64,000 bases of DNA from Vibrio nereis NBRC 15637 (GTDB lineage Bacteria > Pseudomonadota > Gammaproteobacteria > Enterobacterales > Vibrionaceae): NCBI RefSeq assembly GCF_001591105.1, contig NZ_BCUD01000008.1:143865-207864 (forward strand). Direction: 5' to 3'. The notes below the pieces were generated by a model that was not told where the DNA came from, made no database searches, and was given only the letters and a program-made list of their open reading frames with translations. Shown one piece after another: positions 61,045 to 64,000 of this stretch (positions are counted from its first letter, which is position 1; every line of letters begins with the position of its first letter). The translations under genes were made by a program, and so were the position numbers.

Positions 61045-61732
61045 TTTGCAACATATACGCATTGGACTGACGGATAATCACCCTTGCAGTTACTTAAAAG
61101 ATAAGCAAGAGAGAGTGGCCGTCGCGTTAGATCCCTCAATGCAATCAGCGGAAAACTATGAACTGCTGCTGGCGAATGGATTTCGCCGCAGTGGAAGTAC
61201 GATTTATAAACCACATTGCGATTCATGCAGTGCCTGTGAAGCGTTAAGAGTCTCCATTCCAGATTTTGTGCTTTCCAAAAGCCAAAAACGCTTACGTAAC
61301 AAAACCCGCCACTATGAGTGGACATTAAAACCCCACATGGATGAAGGCTGGTTTGAACTATACTCTCGCTACATAGAGGCTCGACACCGAGGGGGAACGA
61401 TGTATCCTCCTAAGCAAGATGAGTTCGCTAAGTTCGCTCAATGCGACTGGCTTAACACCCAATATTTGCATATTTACGAAAATGACAAGTTAATTGCCAT
61501 CGCAGTTACGGATGTTCTAACCCACAGTGCGAGTGCTTTTTATACATTTTATGACCCAGATTACGAGCTTTCTTTGGGTACATTAGCCGTTCTGTTCCAA
61601 CTGGAATATTGTCGAAATGAAGGTAAAAAGTGGCTTTATCTGGGTTATCAAATCGATGAATGTCCAGCGATGAACTACAAAGTCCGCTTTCAACGCCATC
61701 AAAGGCTAGTAAATCAGCGTTGGCAAGGGTAG
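61034..61732 (+). CDS. bpt: Bacterial leucyl-tRNA-protein transferase (Asp/Glu)
   Basis: Bpt adds Leu to proteins with N-terminal Asp or Glu; it is related to eukaryotic arginyl-transferase ATE1 but uses leucine, as shown for V. vulnificus. The 232-aa protein has the N-terminal Cys cluster YKPHCDSCSACEALRVSI and C-terminal TFYDPDYELSLGTLAVLFQL with YLGYQIDECPAMNYK. Its start overlaps aat by 11 bp, so the two tagging enzymes are translated together. Older annotations call it arginyl-tRNA-protein transferase (ate). Confidence 0.94.
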   Translation: MSSDLQHIRIGLTDNHPCSYLKDKQERVAVALDPSMQSAENYELLLANGFRRSGSTIYKPHCDSCSACEALRVSIPDFVLSKSQKRLRNKTRHYEWTLKPHMDEGWFELYSRYIEARHRGGTMYPPKQDEFAKFAQCDWLNTQYLHIYENDKLIAIAVTDVLTHSASAFYTFYDPDYELSLGTLAVLFQLEYCRNEGKKWLYLGYQIDECPAMNYKVRFQRHQRLVNQRWQG

Positions 61733-61813
61733 AATACGCCCCAACTTTACTAAATTCATTTTAATCGGCATTATACGGCGATTAAAATTGCCCATTTTTT
61801 AAAAGAGGATTAA

Positions 61814-62032
<219 letters not shown>

Positions 62033-62053
62033 TCTCTGATTATCGAACGCAAC

Positions 62054-62082
62054 AAAAAACGGAGCTTCACGCTCCGTTTTTT
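62054..62082. terminator. Bidirectional terminator between infA and tdk
   Basis: AAAAAACGGAGC pairs with GCTCCGTTTTTT around TTCAC, with clear A and T runs. Confidence 0.92.
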
Positions 62083-62098
62083 GTAACTGCTGTTTCTA

Positions 62099-62677
62099 TT
62101 ATTTTCCGCGCGCTTCTTTATAGTGCTGACGGCAAACTGAAACATACCTTTCGTTTCCACCAATCGCAACTTGGTCACCTTCTGCAATCGCATTACCATG
62201 CTCATCTGTTCTGATGACCATATTAGCTTTTCTGCCACAGTGACAAATTGTTTTTAGTTCAACAAGCTTATCTGCCCAGGAAAGTAAGTACTTGCTGCCC
62301 TCAAATAACTCCCCCAAGAAATCGGTACGCAAACCGTAGCAAAGTACGGGAATATCAAGCTTATCCACGACTTCTGTGAGCTGATACACCTGCTCTTTCG
62401 ACAAGAACTGGCATTCGTCGACTAATATACAGTGACGTTTCTCTACTTCATTGAGAGCCGCGATCTCTAGGTGAAGGTCAGTATCGCTTGTGAATAAATG
62501 CGCTTCTGATTGTAAACCAATTCGAGAGCTCACTTTGCCGACACCAAAACGATCATCAAGTGCAGCGGTGAAAATGACAGGCGTCATTCCGCGCTCTTGG
62601 TAGTTAAAAGAAGATTGAAGAAGAGTGGTGGATTTACCCGCATTCATAGCCGAGTAATAGAAGTACATCTGAGCCAC
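62099..62677 (-). CDS. tdk: Thymidine kinase
   Basis: Tdk phosphorylates thymidine in the salvage pathway (type II, tetrameric, zinc-containing). The 192-aa protein has Walker [12 protein letters not shown] (10-20), Walker [15 protein letters not shown], the lasso region and zinc-binding cysteines (CHCGRKA ... CRQHY). Its length is typical (193-205). It is convergent with infA and follows cysS on the same strand, with a terminator between. Confidence 0.96.
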   Translation of the reverse strand: MAQMYFYYSAMNAGKSTTLLQSSFNYQERGMTPVIFTAALDDRFGVGKVSSRIGLQSEAHLFTSDTDLHLEIAALNEVEKRHCILVDECQFLSKEQVYQLTEVVDKLDIPVLCYGLRTDFLGELFEGSKYLLSWADKLVELKTICHCGRKANMVIRTDEHGNAIAEGDQVAIGGNERYVSVCRQHYKEARGK

Positions 62678-62711
62678 TAATTAGTACCTATACAAGCCAA
62701 GATAGAAAAGA

Positions 62712-62735
62712 AAAGGGCTGAATTTACAGCCCTTT
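62712..62735 (-). terminator. cysS terminator
   Basis: AAAGGGCTG (62712-62720) pairs with CAGCCCTTT (62727-62735) around AATTTA; the minus strand continues TTCTTTTC. Confidence 0.85.
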
Positions 62736-62748
62736 ATAAAAGAATCAA

Positions 62749-64000
62749 TTATTTACGACGCCAGGTCGTCCCTTCGGGGCCATCCTCCAAGACGATCCCC
62801 ATTTCTGTCAGCTTGTCACGTGCCATATCAGCATTCGCCCAATCTTTTGCTGCGCGGCTGTCATTACGAAGTTTGATAAGTGCTTCAATCTCCGCGACTT
62901 CATCATCATTGCCCGCGTCGCCTTTCAAAAAGGCTTCAGGATCTTGGTGAAGAATACCGATAACGTCAGCCAATTCACGCATTAACGCACCCAATGCACT
63001 TGCAGCGGCTACATCTTCTGTCTTCAGGCGGTTAATTTCACGCGCCATATCAAACAGAACAGAGTATGCTTCCGGTGTATTAAAGTCATCGTTCATCGCT
63101 TCTGCAAAGCGAGTGACATACGCTTCACCACCTGCTGGCTGAGCCGTCAGGTCAAGACCACGCAGAGAGGTGTACAAACGCTCCAGTGATGCACGCGCTT
63201 GGTTTAGGTTGTCTTCACTGTAGTTTAGCTGGCTACGGTAATGACCAGACATTAGGAAGTAGCGCACTGTTTCTGCGTCATAGTGCTGTAGGACGTCACG
63301 AATAGTGAAGAAGTTGCCAAGCGATTTAGACATCTTCTCTTTGTCGACCATCACCATGCCACTGTGCATCCACGTATTGACGTACTGAGTACCGTGTGCA
63401 CAGCATGATTGTGCAATTTCGTTTTCGTGATGTGGGAACTGTAGGTCAGAACCGCCGCCGTGGATGTCGAAATGGTTGCCAAGAATTGACGAGTTCATTG
63501 CTGAACATTCGATGTGCCAACCCGGGCGACCTGCGCCCCATGGTGATTCCCATGTTGGTTCGCCTGGCTTAGACATTTTCCAAAGAACAAAATCTAACGG
63601 GCTGCGTTTTGCGCTTTCCACATCAACACGTGCACCAGCTTGAAGTTGGTCAAGGTCTTGTTTCGACAGCTTGCCGTACTCATCGTACTTACCTACTTCA
63701 AACATTACATCGCCGTTTTCGGCAACGTAAGCAAAACCGCGTTCGATCAGTTTTTCTACCAAGGCAATGATTTCATCAATGTACTGTGTTGCACGAGGTT
63801 CCACGTCCGGACGCTTCATGTTCAGCGCATCAAAGTCAGCGTACATTTCGCCGATTAAACGCTCTGTTAACGAATCACAGCTCTCGCCATTTTCATTGGC
63901 TCGCTTGATGATCTTGTCATCAATATCTGTAATGTTGCGAACAAATGTTAGATCGTAACCAAGGTAACGAAGGTAGCGAGCCACGACATCAAACGATACA
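62749..64000 (-). CDS. cysS: Cysteinyl-tRNA synthetase, C-terminal part (cut by window edge)
   Basis: CysS charges tRNA-Cys (class I synthetase). The frame is open to the right edge, so the start and about the first 45 codons lie outside; the first visible sequence ends [20 protein letters not shown], typical of residues just after the HIGH motif. The KMSKS motif ([10 protein letters not shown]), the zinc/His-containing GWHIECSAM and the [14 protein letters not shown] motif are present. A GTG at 63984 is internal, not the true start. Confidence 0.95.
   Translation of the reverse strand, partial: VSFDVVARYLRYLGYDLTFVRNITDIDDKIIKRANENGESCDSLTERLIGEMYADFDALNMKRPDVEPRATQYIDEIIALVEKLIERGFAYVAENGDVMFEVGKYDEYGKLSKQDLDQLQAGARVDVESAKRSPLDFVLWKMSKPGEPTWESPWGAGRPGWHIECSAMNSSILGNHFDIHGGGSDLQFPHHENEIAQSCCAHGTQYVNTWMHSGMVMVDKEKMSKSLGNFFTIRDVLQHYDAETVRYFLMSGHYRSQLNYSEDNLNQARASLERLYTSLRGLDLTAQPAGGEAYVTRFAEAMNDDFNTPEAYSVLFDMAREINRLKTEDVAAASALGALMRELADVIGILHQDPEAFLKGDAGNDDEVAEIEALIKLRNDSRAAKDWANADMARDKLTEMGIVLEDGPEGTTWRRK

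Overview
The window is a 64 kb piece of a gammaproteobacterial chromosome that reads as Vibrio, probably of the Harveyi/parahaemolyticus group. The species is an inference; the genus is well supported by the mix of genes: monomeric NADP-isocitrate dehydrogenase, MukFEB, a bacterial leucyl-transferase (Bpt), a TorECA TMAO respiration operon, and a cyclic-di-GMP (GEMM-I) riboswitch ahead of a tfoY-type gene. No tRNA, rRNA, insertion sequence, prophage or CRISPR array was seen. Most genes are housekeeping and densely packed, and many transcription units end in clear hairpin terminators.

Layout. 1-6.7 kb: tolB(partial)-tolA-tolR-tolQ-ybgC and cydA-cydB-cydX-ybgE, all on the minus strand in the same order as in E. 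coli, with two perfect FNR boxes ahead of cydA. 6.7-9 kb: ruvC, ruvA, ruvB, with a LexA-type SOS box between ruvC and ruvA. 9-12 kb: an isolated GH36 alpha-galactosidase and an outer-membrane porin. 12.5-16.4 kb: torE-torC-torA. 16.8-22.5 kb: a mixed stretch with an orphan FetB-type permease, an inverted pair of DnaA boxes, a 41-codon gene, focA, a PACE exporter with a divergent LysR regulator, a YeeZ-like SDR and a YdcF-like protein. 22.6-31 kb: clpA-clpS, cspD, icd, rluE, aspS. 31-37.6 kb: a DUF72 gene, cmoA-cmoB, then a three-gene cassette (retropepsin-like lipoprotein, membrane-bound cysteine-free transglutaminase-like protein, RimK-like ATP-grasp ligase). 37.8-46 kb: mukB-mukE-mukF-cmoM and divergent elyC. 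46-49 kb: torR and torD (divergent) and purR. 49-55 kb: riboswitch-tfoY, a TVP38/DUF2007 pair, an alpha/beta hydrolase, and glgC-glgA. 55-64 kb: topA, yciN, aroA, a glycine-zipper protein, aat-bpt, infA, tdk and a partial cysS.

How the genes work together. Low-oxygen respiration recurs: cytochrome bd (FNR boxes), TMAO reductase TorECA with its regulator TorR and chaperone TorD 30 kb away, and the formate channel FocA. The bacterial N-degron pathway is fully represented: Aat and Bpt tag proteins with Leu/Phe, ClpS recognises the tag, ClpA unfolds the substrate. All three enzymes that make cmo5U/mcmo5U at tRNA position 34 from prephenate-derived Cx-SAM (CmoA, CmoB, CmoM) lie within 13 kb. The least understood module is the cassette at 34.4-37.6 kb, which pairs an amide-bond-forming ATP-grasp enzyme with an envelope aspartic-protease-like lipoprotein and a 7TM protein; it is the best candidate here for a poorly described system.
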